In this document: one piece after another, positions 17,027 to 25,724 of the stretch
Numbering within the stretch: the first letter of the stretch is position 1
Layout of the letters: every line of letters starts with the position of its first letter
Origin: Lawsonella clevelandensis
Lineage (GTDB): Bacteria > Actinomycetota > Actinomycetes > Mycobacteriales > Mycobacteriaceae
Length of the DNA: 64,000 nucleotides
Reading direction: 5' to 3'
Assembly (NCBI RefSeq): GCF_001293125.1
Contig: NZ_CP009312.1
Coordinates: 372,001 to 436,000, forward strand
Notes under the pieces: generated by a model
The model's database searches: none
What the model was told of the DNA's origin: nothing
What the model saw: the letters and a program-made list of their open reading frames with translations, nothing else
Position numbers and translations under genes: made by a program

Positions 17027-18112
17027 CTACTGCATTTGGCGGCGCCACGCCGGAGAGGTGATCTCCCGGAAAGCGCCGTCTTCTTTCACAATCATGATGC
17101 AAGCCAGATTAAGCTTTGTCGCCTGCTTCATGCCTTCCTCCGGGCCCAACACATCCAGACCAGTCGCCAACCCGTCAGCTGTCATACACGATGCATCCAT
17201 GACGGTGACAGACGCAAGATTGTGCGTAATCGGTCGCCCCGTCTGCGGGTCGATAGTGTGCGAGAAGCGGTGGCCGTTTTCCTCAAAGTAGTTGCGATAG
17301 TCGCCAGAGGTAGCCACTGAAGTATTGACCAGGTGGATTACTCGATCCAGAGAGGCATCACCATGGGGAACCGGACGTTCTACCGCCACCCGCCACGGAC
17401 CTCCTCGTGTTCCGGCTCCCTGTCCACGTACTTCCCCACCGACATCGATGAGGTAGCGCTCTACCCCTAGCGCCTCCAACTCCCAAGCAATAGAGTCCAC
17501 CCCATACCCTTTGGCAATCGACGACAGATCGACATAAAGCTCGGGAATCTTCTTCACAAGTGCGTTATCCAGTACTTCGAGGTGCTCAATACCGCACTTC
17601 GCTTTAGTCTCGTCAATCTGCGCATCATTGGGGATCTTATTGGGACGGCCCTCTGGCCCAAACCCCCACAGGTTCACCAACGGCCCCACGGTGACATCCA
17701 GTTTGCCCTCGGCAACCTTGTTCAACCGCACCGCTTCACGCATAACAGTGATGACTTCCGGGGACACCGGGAAAGGAGTATCGACTTTGCGGAATTGGTT
17801 AAAGCGAGAAAGCTCCGATTCGGGGATGAACGTCGACATTTGGTGGTTGATGGCGGCGAAACGAGCTTCCACCTTATCCCGCACCTCTGCCTGCGGAGGC
17901 GTCTTAGCTGTCGCCAAATAGGTGATGGCGTAGTAAGTCCCCATAGTAGTTCCCCGCAGCACCGTCTTCTGTGGATTCTCCTCAAAGCTGCACCCTGCTG
18001 TGGACCCTACACCAAGCAGCCCAGCCACTCCGGCCAGGCTCAAAAAGCCGCGTCGAGAAAGCCAACGGCTCTCCCTACGCTCCCGACGGGCAGACGGCGG
18101 CGTATTCGTCAT
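17027..18112 (-). CDS. apbE: FAD:protein FMN transferase (ApbE), Tat-exported lipoprotein
   Basis: A 361-residue flavin transferase that attaches FMN covalently to target proteins outside the membrane. The ATG at 18112 has GAGGAGAGG upstream; an in-frame start at 18139 would add nine residues. The N-terminus carries a twin-arginine signal, SRRGFLSLAG, and a lipobox S-T-A-G-C, so folded export and lipid anchoring are expected. ApbE features follow: RGTTMGTYY, GPLVNLWGFGP, VDLSSIAKGYGVD, DVGGEVRGQG, SGDYRNYF, HTIDPQTGRP and the metal-site MTADGLATG. No obvious flavinylated partner (NqrC, RnfG or FMN-binding-domain protein) is in the window. Confidence 0.95.
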   Translation of the reverse strand: MTNTPPSARRERRESRWLSRRGFLSLAGVAGLLGVGSTAGCSFEENPQKTVLRGTTMGTYYAITYLATAKTPPQAEVRDKVEARFAAINHQMSTFIPESELSRFNQFRKVDTPFPVSPEVITVMREAVRLNKVAEGKLDVTVGPLVNLWGFGPEGRPNKIPNDAQIDETKAKCGIEHLEVLDNALVKKIPELYVDLSSIAKGYGVDSIAWELEALGVERYLIDVGGEVRGQGAGTRGGPWRVAVERPVPHGDASLDRVIHLVNTSVATSGDYRNYFEENGHRFSHTIDPQTGRPITHNLASVTVMDASCMTADGLATGLDVLGPEEGMKQATKLNLACIMIVKEDGAFREITSPAWRRQMQ

Positions 18113-18239
18113 GGCACCCCTCTCCTCACAGACGTGCAACAGTGCGTCTGTACAGTATAGTGCCCCTGCCCGTGTATAATCCCGTTGATTCTCACAACCG
18201 GAGCGTCACCCACTCTTTCGGACGTACTAGACTAAAGTC

Positions 18240-19532
18240 ATGAGCTCACCCAACCGTGTTTTCGTGGGACGGCTAGACAATCTTGTCGTGCTTGGCCCAG
18301 ATGGTGAATCCGTCGGTCGTGTCCGAGACGTCGTCCTTACCCTGCAAGACCCCACCTCCTTCCCCCGCGCTGTCGGACTCGTCATCCAGCTCCTCAACCG
18401 CCGCCGTATCTTCCTCCCCATGTTGCGTGTAGCCAGTTTCTCCGGCTCTGCCGTCACGCTTGTCACCGGTAATGTCACGGTACGCTCGTTCAAACAACAG
18501 CCCACCGAAATTCAAGTACTGGGCGAAATGGTCGATTCACTCGTACAGGTGCGAGACCCCGAAATCGAAGAACTCGACGGAAAACAAGCTGTCGTGACGG
18601 ATGTGGAAATCGAGCAGACTCGCAGTCGCGACTGGGTAGTGTCACGACTGGCGGTGCGCCGCAGAACCGGCCCCTTCTCTCGCCGCGGTGCCGTTTACCT
18701 GGTCGAATGGGAGTTCATCCGCGGTTTTTCCAATGCCAGCGTCCTCAATAATAGGCAAGACGCCACTGTCCTCGCACATCGCTACGAAGACATGCGTCCG
18801 GCCGATGCGGCCTCCGCCATCCTCAATCTGCCGCAGAAGCGGCGTCTCGAACTCGCCACCGTCCTCGATGATGAGCGCCTTGCCGACATCGTGCAGGAAC
18901 TCCCCGACGATGACCAGACCGACCTCCTCACCGCCCTCCCTCTGCCCCGCGCCGCGGACGTTCTGGAAGCCATGGACCCAGATGACGCGGCCGACGTACT
19001 TGGCGAAATGCCAGACCAGGAAGCAGAACGGCTACTTAACCTCATGAACAAACAGGACGCCGGCACGGTACGCCGACTCCTCACCTTCAGCCCTGATACC
19101 GCCGGTGGCATCATGACCCCGGAACCCATCATCCTGAACGCACAAACCACCGTGGCAGAAGCCCTCGCCCATGTGCGCAACCCGGAACTCTCACCTGCCC
19201 TATCCTCATTGGTGTACGTCGTGCGTCCCCCTACGCAAACACCAACCGGCAAATATTTGGGTGTTGTACATACGCAGCGGCTTCTCCGCGAACCCCCGTC
19301 CACACTCATCGGCGACTACGTTGACACCAACCTCACCGCCCTCACCCCGGACGCTTCCACAGAAGCCGTCGCCCGTTACCTCGCTACGTACAACCTGGTC
19401 TGCGGCCCGGTTATTGACAACACCGGACATCTGCTCGGTGCCGTTAGCGTGGACGATCTCTTGGACCACCTTCTTCCCGAAGACTGGCGCGAAGAGGAGA
19501 TGGCAGTAAGGGAGGTCAATGATGGCCGATAA
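18240..19532 (+). CDS. PRC-barrel / MgtE-N / CBS-pair cytosolic protein
   Basis: A 430-residue soluble protein. Residues 1-100 and about 105-170 look like tandem PRC-barrel-type modules (VGRLDNLVVLGPDGESVGRVRDVV). Residues 190-290 form the MgtE N-terminal superhelix with repeated L-P-x-x-x-A-A-D-V-L-E-x-M-D-P-D-D-A-A-D-V units. A CBS pair follows (TPEPIILNAQTTVAEAL ... GAVSVDDLLDHLLP). The MgtE transmembrane channel is absent, so this is not itself a magnesium channel but resembles its Mg-sensing cytoplasmic part. A close homologue is recalled as Rv1232c. The stop overlaps the start of the DUF1003 gene, so the two products are probably made together. Confidence 0.88.
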   Translation: MSSPNRVFVGRLDNLVVLGPDGESVGRVRDVVLTLQDPTSFPRAVGLVIQLLNRRRIFLPMLRVASFSGSAVTLVTGNVTVRSFKQQPTEIQVLGEMVDSLVQVRDPEIEELDGKQAVVTDVEIEQTRSRDWVVSRLAVRRRTGPFSRRGAVYLVEWEFIRGFSNASVLNNRQDATVLAHRYEDMRPADAASAILNLPQKRRLELATVLDDERLADIVQELPDDDQTDLLTALPLPRAADVLEAMDPDDAADVLGEMPDQEAERLLNLMNKQDAGTVRRLLTFSPDTAGGIMTPEPIILNAQTTVAEALAHVRNPELSPALSSLVYVVRPPTQTPTGKYLGVVHTQRLLREPPSTLIGDYVDTNLTALTPDASTEAVARYLATYNLVCGPVIDNTGHLLGAVSVDDLLDHLLPEDWREEEMAVREVNDGR

Positions 19533-20148
19533 CCGCACCCGCCTCGACATCCCCCAGCTCAGTGGACGCCGTCGACGGATCTTCGACACAGAGGCCGTGG
19601 GCCGTGGTGCCGAGGTGGTCGCCCGGTTTCTGGGCACCGGCAAATATCTGGCCTATCAAACCGTTTTCGTAGTGGGATGGATTGTTCTCAACATTGTGCT
19701 TGCCCGCCACGCCTTTGACCCCTATCCTTTCATCCTCCTCAACCTCGCTTTCTCCACTCAAGCAGCCTATGCCGCACCGCTCATTCTGTTGGCACAAAAC
19801 CGCCAGGAGAACCGGGACCGGGTAAGTCTGCAAGAAGACCGCGAACGTACCGCCCAGACGAAGGCTGATACCGAGTTTCTGGCTCGCGAGTTGGCTGGCG
19901 TCCGTATTGCCGTCGGCGAGACAGCGACTCGCGACTATATGCGCCACGAACTTGATGAGATGCGAGAAATGTTGGAGCAGATGAGTTCTCGTTTGGAGAA
20001 AATTGCTGCTACACAAGTGACGGCAACGCCCGCAACCGCCATTACAGGGCCGGAAACTGCGGATGCAACCCAGCTCACGGACAGCACCCCAGACCGTCTG
20101 CATCCCCCTGCTGACGCCACTAACGCCCACAGCGAGCCCACTCGATAA
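19522..20148 (+). CDS. DUF1003 membrane protein
   Basis: A 208-residue protein with two closely spaced transmembrane helices (about residues 45-65 and 72-92, separated by DPYPFILLN), the DUF1003 hallmark, followed by a charged helical or coiled-coil region (NRQENRDRVSLQEDRERT ... RHELDEMREMLEQMSSRLEK). The last 40 residues are Thr/Ala/Pro-rich. GGGAGG lies six bases before the ATG at 19522; an ATG at 19519 is also in frame. It overlaps the upstream MgtE-N/CBS gene by 11 bases, implying translational coupling and a joint role. The biochemical function of DUF1003 is not established. Confidence 0.87.
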   Translation: MADNRTRLDIPQLSGRRRRIFDTEAVGRGAEVVARFLGTGKYLAYQTVFVVGWIVLNIVLARHAFDPYPFILLNLAFSTQAAYAAPLILLAQNRQENRDRVSLQEDRERTAQTKADTEFLARELAGVRIAVGETATRDYMRHELDEMREMLEQMSSRLEKIAATQVTATPATAITGPETADATQLTDSTPDRLHPPADATNAHSEPTR

Positions 20149-20178
20149 CTCTTCCCTCGGCTCGCTACACTAGAGCCT

Positions 20179-21306
20179 ATGACCGCTGTAACTCTCGACG
20201 CAGTACAAGCTGCCCTTGCCACTGTTCACGATCCGGAGATTCACCGCCCCATTACCGATTTGGGCATGGTCGACAATGTTGACATTGCCGACAACGGGCG
20301 CGTCTCCGTAAAAATCCTTCTCACTATTGCAGGCTGTCCCATGCAGTCTGCCATCCGCGAAGGCGTCACCACCGCAGTGTCACACGTTGCAGGCGTGACC
20401 GGAGTAGACGTCACTATCGGGGTGATGACAGACGAACAGCGACGAGAGATGCGGCACAAGCTCCAAGGCCCCGGCGCGCAAAAAGAGATCCCCTTCAATA
20501 AGCCGGGCAACCGTACCACCATCTATGCTGTCACCTCGGGCAAAGGTGGCGTCGGAAAATCCTCCACAACCGTCAATCTGGCCGTCACCCTAGCACAGCG
20601 CGGTTTCAAGGTGGGCATTCTCGATGCCGATATCTACGGTCACTCCGTCCCCCCTATGCTGGGCTCGACACAGTCCCCCACCAAAGTTGATGACATGATG
20701 ATGCCGCCAGAAGCACATGGCGTAAAGTGCATCTCCATTGCCCAGTTCACAGCTGGCAACGCTCCCGTAGTATGGCGAGGCCCAATGCTGCACCGTGCGC
20801 TCCAGCAATTCCTTACCGATGTGTACTGGGGAGACCTCGACTTCCTTCTCCTCGATCTTCCTCCCGGAACTGGCGATATTGCACTCTCCATCCCGTCCCT
20901 ACTGCCAAATTCACAGCTGCTTATTGTGACCACGCCGCAAACTGCTGCCGCAGAAGTCGCTGAGCGCTCAGGCATGATGGCCAAGCAGACTCGTCAGAAC
21001 GTTGCTGGCGTTATCGAGAATATGTCCTGGATGGAACTGCCCGACGGCTCGAAAGTGGAAATGTTTGGCAGCGGCGGCGGCATGACTGTCGCCATGGATC
21101 TCACTCGCATCCTCGGATACCGGGTCAATGTCTTGGGCCAGGTACCCATGGACGTCCGCCTGCGGGAGGGCGGCGATGAGGGCACGCCTATCGTCCTCAC
21201 CCATCCAGAGAGTACCGTGGCCCAGACTTTCACTTCCATCGTAGACCAGCTCCTACAGCAGCGGCAGAGCCTGGTAGGCCAGTCCCTCGGGATCAATCCG
21301 AATTAG
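20179..21306 (+). CDS. mrp: Mrp/ApbC family iron-sulfur cluster carrier ATPase
   Basis: A 375-residue P-loop ATPase of the Mrp/NBP35 group, thought to hold and deliver Fe-S clusters. Residues 1-90 form a MIP18/DUF59 domain (VHDPEIHRPITDLGMV ... AGCPMQ, with Cys53). The deviant Walker A GKGGVGKSS is at 121-129, followed by DADIYGHSVP and the LLLDLPPGTGD switch. The usual C-x-x-C that follows IENMS in many Mrp proteins is replaced by IENMSWMELPDGSKVE; as I recall this is common in actinobacterial members, so cluster binding may use other ligands. It is downstream of the DUF1003 gene by 30 bases and convergent with tatB. Confidence 0.93.
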   Translation: MTAVTLDAVQAALATVHDPEIHRPITDLGMVDNVDIADNGRVSVKILLTIAGCPMQSAIREGVTTAVSHVAGVTGVDVTIGVMTDEQRREMRHKLQGPGAQKEIPFNKPGNRTTIYAVTSGKGGVGKSSTTVNLAVTLAQRGFKVGILDADIYGHSVPPMLGSTQSPTKVDDMMMPPEAHGVKCISIAQFTAGNAPVVWRGPMLHRALQQFLTDVYWGDLDFLLLDLPPGTGDIALSIPSLLPNSQLLIVTTPQTAAAEVAERSGMMAKQTRQNVAGVIENMSWMELPDGSKVEMFGSGGGMTVAMDLTRILGYRVNVLGQVPMDVRLREGGDEGTPIVLTHPESTVAQTFTSIVDQLLQQRQSLVGQSLGINPN

Positions 21307-21324
21307 AACTTTAGATACACCGCG

Positions 21325-21359
21325 ACGGGGTAGCAGAGAGACCTTCTCTGCTACCCCGT
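21325..21359. terminator. bidirectional terminator between mrp and tatB
   Basis: A perfect 15-bp stem (ACGGGGTAGCAGAGA with its complement, five-base loop) fills the space between the convergent stops and touches the first base of the tatB stop. T-tracts are weak. Position and stability support termination of both genes. Confidence 0.8.
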
Positions 21360-22018
21360 TAGTCTTCGTCGTCGAAAGAGATTTCCACCTCGTCGGCGCC
21401 TGCTTCCTCCCAGCTATCGCCGACGGTCAACGGTACTCCCGGCGCAACAGTTCCACTCGTGCTCTGCTGTGGACGATAGTGCGCTAGGCTGTCTGAGCTA
21501 AACGCAGCCTGCTGTGGAGTCGATACCGGCCCGCTCCAGCCTGCTGTCGGTGCGGAAGCAGGGTCGGCATGAACGTGCGTCGTCGCCCCTGAGGAGGCAT
21601 CAATAGCAGACTCGTGGGGGCCGCGTACCGGCTGCTCGGGCGCGGCTTGGAAGGGAGACTCGTCGAGTTCATTAAGACCCGTCAGTTCTTTCAAATCGAA
21701 CGTGAGGTCTTTAACTCCGAGATCAACATCCAAAATGGAGTCATCATCGTCGAGAAGGTAGTGAACTGCAGCTGCTTTGGGACCCATCGCTTTGATACGT
21801 GCGATCTCCTTGACGGGTTTTTGGAGGTCTTTAAGGTCTCCAAAATCTTCATCAACATTCTCTTTGAGCTGGCCTTGTGCGTTATTTGCCCAGTCGCGCA
21901 GTTTACGAAGTCCTTTGGCAAGGTGACGGGTCGCTTCCGGCAGCCGGTCCGGCCCCAAAATAACCACTGCCACAACCAGGATGACAAGAATTTCACCCCA
22001 CCCAACATTGCTAAACAT
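21359..22018 (-). CDS. tatB: Sec-independent protein translocase subunit TatB
   Basis: A 219-residue membrane-anchored component of the twin-arginine export machinery. The N-terminus is typical: MFSNVGWGEILVILVVAVVI (one transmembrane helix), the LGPDRLPEATR hinge and an amphipathic helix. A long acidic, Pro/Ser/Thr/Ala-rich C-terminal tail extends to residue 219, longer than in E. coli TatB and common in actinobacteria. It is downstream of rseA and sigE on the same strand. tatA and tatC are elsewhere. Tat function is relevant here because ApbE carries a twin-arginine signal. Confidence 0.94.
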   Translation of the reverse strand: MFSNVGWGEILVILVVAVVILGPDRLPEATRHLAKGLRKLRDWANNAQGQLKENVDEDFGDLKDLQKPVKEIARIKAMGPKAAAVHYLLDDDDSILDVDLGVKDLTFDLKELTGLNELDESPFQAAPEQPVRGPHESAIDASSGATTHVHADPASAPTAGWSGPVSTPQQAAFSSDSLAHYRPQQSTSGTVAPGVPLTVGDSWEEAGADEVEISFDDED

Positions 22019-22036
22019 AACGCTCTTCTACCGCTC

Positions 22037-22555
22037 TCACTCATTCCTAAAGCCGCGCTGCCACTTCGCTGAAAGACAGTGGGTGACATTGCGAATATGC
22101 ACACGAATATACGCGCCTAACGCCCGCCATTCTGCACGGATCTCTCCCTGTTGAGCGATTGTGTGTAGGGAGCTCACCATATCGTTCTCAACGGCATACT
22201 GGGTAGCGGCAGCATAACCCTGAGTAGCAGCAATATTGCGGAGAACAGCATCGTTAGCGGGGATGGCATTGAGTTTACGCAGCAGTGTTCCCGGAGTACC
22301 CAATGGTTCGTTGGCGTGCCGGAGCTGTTCACGCGCTTGCCGCTGCTCTTCGACAAGTGCTCGGCATTCTGAGCACTCACACAGGTGACGCTCTGTCCTA
22401 ATACGAACATAGCTAGGCATGGCATCATCGACATAGGCGGTGATAGCTTCTTCAGAAAGATGCTCGGTGGAACCGAATGATGCGGTCATATGGCCCCAAA
22501 CCCACCTTTCGCCAGCAGCCTCGAGAAGATCCTCGGGGAGATTTTGTGCGTACAT
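22037..22555 (-). CDS. rseA: zinc-containing anti-sigma factor (RseA-like) for SigE
   Basis: A 172-residue protein with the ZAS zinc motif H-x3-C-x2-C (RHLCECSEC) after STEHLSEEAITAYVDD, the fold that holds ECF sigma factors inactive. The position between sigE and tatB matches the sigE-rseA order of mycobacteria. No transmembrane segment is present, so it is cytoplasmic. The start is uncertain: the ATG at 22555 lacks a clear ribosome site, and an internal ATG at 22489 (150 residues) is possible. In relatives RseA releases SigE after redox change of the cysteines or proteolysis following phosphorylation. Confidence 0.85.
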   Translation of the reverse strand: MYAQNLPEDLLEAAGERWVWGHMTASFGSTEHLSEEAITAYVDDAMPSYVRIRTERHLCECSECRALVEEQRQAREQLRHANEPLGTPGTLLRKLNAIPANDAVLRNIAATQGYAAATQYAVENDMVSSLHTIAQQGEIRAEWRALGAYIRVHIRNVTHCLSAKWQRGFRNE

Positions 22556-22609
22556 GTCGAGTATACGGAGCTTGACGCAAGCTAGCAGCGAAGGCGTCTT
22601 CCAGAATTC

Positions 22610-23251
22610 TTAGCCGAGTACGGGGCGAACATTCCCTAATTGTGCGCGCAACTGTGCACGTCCACGGTGGATGCGGGAACGCACTGTGCCAATCTTGACC
22701 CCAAGAAGGTCAGCTATCTCTTCGTAGCGGAGCCCTTCGATATCACAAAGGACGACAGCAACACGGTAATCCGGGGAGAGGGTGTCGAGCGCCCGCTGTA
22801 GGTCGGGATGAAGCAGTTTGTCATCCATGAGAGCTGCGGGTCCGACAGAATTGGAGCCAACCCGCTCGGTGTCCTCCGGCAGCGCCTCCATGCGGACTAC
22901 GGAACGGTGCCGAACCTGGTCCAGGAAGAGATTAGTGGTGATGCGGTGCAGCCAGCCTTCGAAGGTGCCGGGACGGTAGCGGTCCAGCGAGCGGAACACT
23001 CGGATGAACGTTTCTTGGGTGAGATCCTCCGCGTCCTGAACGTTGCCACTCAGCCGGTACGCAAGCCGGTAAACAGAATCGGCGTATGTGCGCACAATGT
23101 CATCCCACCGTTCCAAGGAAGGAGCAGCAGAGCTGGCAGAAGCGTTGGCGATGGGGGGAGCAGAGGCGGTGGCAGTCCGTCGCTTATCCTCTGCACTCGT
23201 CGATGCCAGAGCGCGGGTTTTTACCGCGGATCGCTTGGGCATCGTGATCAT
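22610..23251 (-). CDS. sigE: ECF sigma factor SigE
   Basis: A 213-residue extracytoplasmic-function sigma factor controlling envelope, heat and oxidative stress genes. Region 2 is clear ([34 protein letters not shown], with [18 protein letters not shown]). Region 4 follows ([20 protein letters not shown], then the helix-turn-helix [23 protein letters not shown]). The ATG at 23251 has GGAAAGGAC upstream. The first 60 residues are basic and Ser/Ala-rich and precede the conserved core; a start at 23308 is in frame but less likely. rseA follows after about 54 bases, and autoregulation of the pair is expected from the family. Confidence 0.94.
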   Translation of the reverse strand: MITMPKRSAVKTRALASTSAEDKRRTATASAPPIANASASSAAPSLERWDDIVRTYADSVYRLAYRLSGNVQDAEDLTQETFIRVFRSLDRYRPGTFEGWLHRITTNLFLDQVRHRSVVRMEALPEDTERVGSNSVGPAALMDDKLLHPDLQRALDTLSPDYRVAVVLCDIEGLRYEEIADLLGVKIGTVRSRIHRGRAQLRAQLGNVRPVLG

Positions 23252-23466
23252 CGTTATGTGTCCTTTCCGGTGTCCTCGCTCGGACCCCAACGGGATCGAA
23301 GCGGACACTATGAGTATCGGGATGAGCCTTGCGAGAGCACTGGAATTAGTCTGTGTTTTCTCTGTGAGTTCTAAAACCGCTCGTCACACTGTATTTATTT
23401 GCACAAACTAGAGCGTGCTGGGTGTTTTACCCTCCCCTGTAGAAGTAATCTCGTTAAGCTGAAAAC

Positions 23467-24108
23467 GTGACTGAGCTCGTAGATTCCATTGTGTCCAGCA
23501 TTATTGAAACTCCCACTCTTAGCGAAGCACGGCATGACTGCCTGGAGATGGCACTGACACCGCTCTCTCCTATTGCTTCCGAAGCGGTCACAATGGTGAC
23601 CTTACTAACTGGTGTAAAAACGGCCGCCGTGGTCTCCTACTCGGGAGCGGTAGCAGCTCTCAGCATCGCCCACGGTATGCCCGGTGGTGGCGTAGTCACG
23701 CTCGTCAATCCACAACCTGAACTCGTCGAACACGCACGGCAACGCTATGGGGAGGAAAAGCCTGCGGGAGTCCTGCTGCGTCCCATCACCGGGCTTCCTC
23801 TCGATGTGATGAGCCGTCTTGCCGATGGCGCATACGATCTCGTTTTCGTCGAAGATGTCGCCGATCAACTCGGTCTTTTTGTCGAGACCTCAGCCCGACT
23901 CCTCCGCTCTGGCGGAATTCTGCTCCTGCCTAATTCACTGGCAGGTGGTCGCTTCCTGGAATCGATGGACCCAGCAGAGGCAACGAACGCCGACGACGAT
24001 GCGGCGGTTGCAGCCGCCACCTTGGCTGATATGTTGGCCGAAACAGAGGACTTTGATGCCTTCCGCATCCCGCTCGATGCGGGCATGACGGTGGCTCGCC
24101 GGAAATAA
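23467..24108 (+). CDS. SAM-dependent O-methyltransferase-like protein
   Basis: A 213-residue protein with the fold of class I O-methyltransferases (COMT-like group, as recalled for Rv1220c next to sigE in M. tuberculosis). The SAM-binding first strand and loop region reads GVKTAAVVSYSGAVAALSIAHGMPGGG, somewhat unlike the standard E-x-G-T-x-x-G-x-S. The second acidic site falls at LVNPQPELVEHAR and the metal/Asp strand at AYDLVFVED. The deviations may mean altered substrate or cofactor handling. It is divergent from sigE with 215 bases between. The substrate is unknown. Confidence 0.82.
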   Translation: MTELVDSIVSSIIETPTLSEARHDCLEMALTPLSPIASEAVTMVTLLTGVKTAAVVSYSGAVAALSIAHGMPGGGVVTLVNPQPELVEHARQRYGEEKPAGVLLRPITGLPLDVMSRLADGAYDLVFVEDVADQLGLFVETSARLLRSGGILLLPNSLAGGRFLESMDPAEATNADDDAAVAAATLADMLAETEDFDAFRIPLDAGMTVARRK

Positions 24109-24258
24109 ACGCATAGTGCACCCAAACGAACCAAGCGTTGTATCCATCAGCTGGTACGAGGCGCGGACATATCATAGAGAAGACTGACGGGGGGTGGGGA
24201 GCATTAGTGTGCTAACTACCCTCTGCTATGATCGGGGGTTCGTTGGCCGACGGATTGG

Positions 24259-25488
24259 CTAATCTCCTAAGGTGCCGATCGTTTCATTCTTACCGACGAT
24301 AACCACTCCGCCGGCGGAAACATTAAAGCGCGCTTTGTCGCTTTCGCTATCCATACCAATAACCTCGCCCGGCGCAACCTGCACATTCTTGTCCAGAATG
24401 CAGTGCTTCACCACTGCCCCCTTGCCTACATGGACGCCGGGAAGTAGGACCGCGCCTTCCACCAGGGCACCTTCATCAACACGGACGTTGGTAGAGATCA
24501 CCGAGTTACGTACGGTGGCTTGCGAGATGATCGACCCTGCTCCGACAATGGACTCCTGCGCGATACCGCCGTTGACAAACTTGGCGGGGGCCAGGCTCTC
24601 GCGCCCACAACGGATAGGCCAGCGCTCGTTGTAGAGGTTAAAGACGGGGTACACGGAGACGAGATCCATATGGGCCTCATAAAAGGCGTCGATGGTACCA
24701 ACGTCTCGCCAGTAGCCTTTGTCACGTTTCGTCTCGCCCGGCACGTAGTTGTTGCTGAAGTCGTAGACGTATGCTTGCTGCTTTTCCACTAGGGCGGGGA
24801 TGATGTCGCCGCCCATATCGTGGTTAGAGTCTTCGTTGACGTTGTCTTCCTTAATGGCGTCGAGCAGTACCTTGGTACTGAAGACATAGTTGCCCATCGA
24901 AGCAAAGGTAGCATCGGGGTCATCCGGGGTGCAGGGCGGTTCATCCGGCTTTTCAAGGAATTCCGTAATGCGGTTATTCTCATCAGCCTCAATGCAGCCG
25001 AACGCTGTCGCATCTTTGCGCGGAACGCGGATACCGGCCACTGTCACTCCAGCACCGGATTTGATGTGCTGCTCGACCATCTGCTGTGGGTCCATGCGGT
25101 ACACGTGGTCAGCACCGAACACGATGATGTAGTCGGGCTCTTCGTCGTAGACGAGGTTCAACGATTGAGCGATGGCATCAGCCGAACCGGTGTACCAGCG
25201 GGGTCCGAGGCGCTGCTGGGCAGGCACCGGAGCAATGTATCCACCCGTAATACCAGTCATACGCCATGTTTGCGCAATGTGACGGTCAAGTGAATGTGAC
25301 TTGTACTGTGTCAAAACGCAGATACGATTGTATCCCGCATTCACGAGGTTAGATAGCACGAAGTCCACCAATCGGTAGTTACCACCAAATGGAACTGCAG
25401 GCTTCGCCCGGTCAGCAGTAAGCGGGTAGAGCCGCTTACCTTCGCCACCGGCTAGGACAATACAAAGGACATGGGGCTGCTCAATCAC
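24259..25488 (-). CDS. glgC: glucose-1-phosphate adenylyltransferase
   Basis: A nucleotidyltransferase making ADP-glucose for glycogen and related glucans. From the GTG at 25488 the product is 409 residues, the usual length. A GTG at 25602 would add 38 residues unlike the family, though it has an AGGG site. Signature elements are [25 protein letters not shown] (pyrophosphorylase loop), [34 protein letters not shown] and the [15 protein letters not shown] region. A C-terminal left-handed beta-helix completes the protein. It is divergent from glgA, so the two steps of ADP-glucose use are probably co-controlled from the shared spacer. Confidence 0.95.
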   Translation of the reverse strand: MIEQPHVLCIVLAGGEGKRLYPLTADRAKPAVPFGGNYRLVDFVLSNLVNAGYNRICVLTQYKSHSLDRHIAQTWRMTGITGGYIAPVPAQQRLGPRWYTGSADAIAQSLNLVYDEEPDYIIVFGADHVYRMDPQQMVEQHIKSGAGVTVAGIRVPRKDATAFGCIEADENNRITEFLEKPDEPPCTPDDPDATFASMGNYVFSTKVLLDAIKEDNVNEDSNHDMGGDIIPALVEKQQAYVYDFSNNYVPGETKRDKGYWRDVGTIDAFYEAHMDLVSVYPVFNLYNERWPIRCGRESLAPAKFVNGGIAQESIVGAGSIISQATVRNSVISTNVRVDEGALVEGAVLLPGVHVGKGAVVKHCILDKNVQVAPGEVIGMDSESDKARFNVSAGGVVIVGKNETIGTLGD

Positions 25489-25724
25489 ATTTTCAAAATT
25501 ACTGTACTTATCCGCAGAAGGAACCCCCTTTTTCTCTGGTTGCCAGGAATTTAGCCTATAGACAACATTAGTTGCTTTCTCGCTCGGGTTCTGTTGGTGC
25601 ACCGGATGCCCTATAGATTGGGCAGCTGCTCTGCTTGTGAAAAACTCTGCGACGACAAAGAAAGAGTTTTCAAAATGGACAAAAGTGGTCGCTGCACCGC
25701 AGCTAGTCGAGTACCGTTTGAGCT

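Noticed and set aside
20179-21306. Mrp as a Na+/H+ antiporter subunit
   Set aside because: Name clash only; the protein is a soluble P-loop ATPase with a DUF59 domain and no membrane helices.
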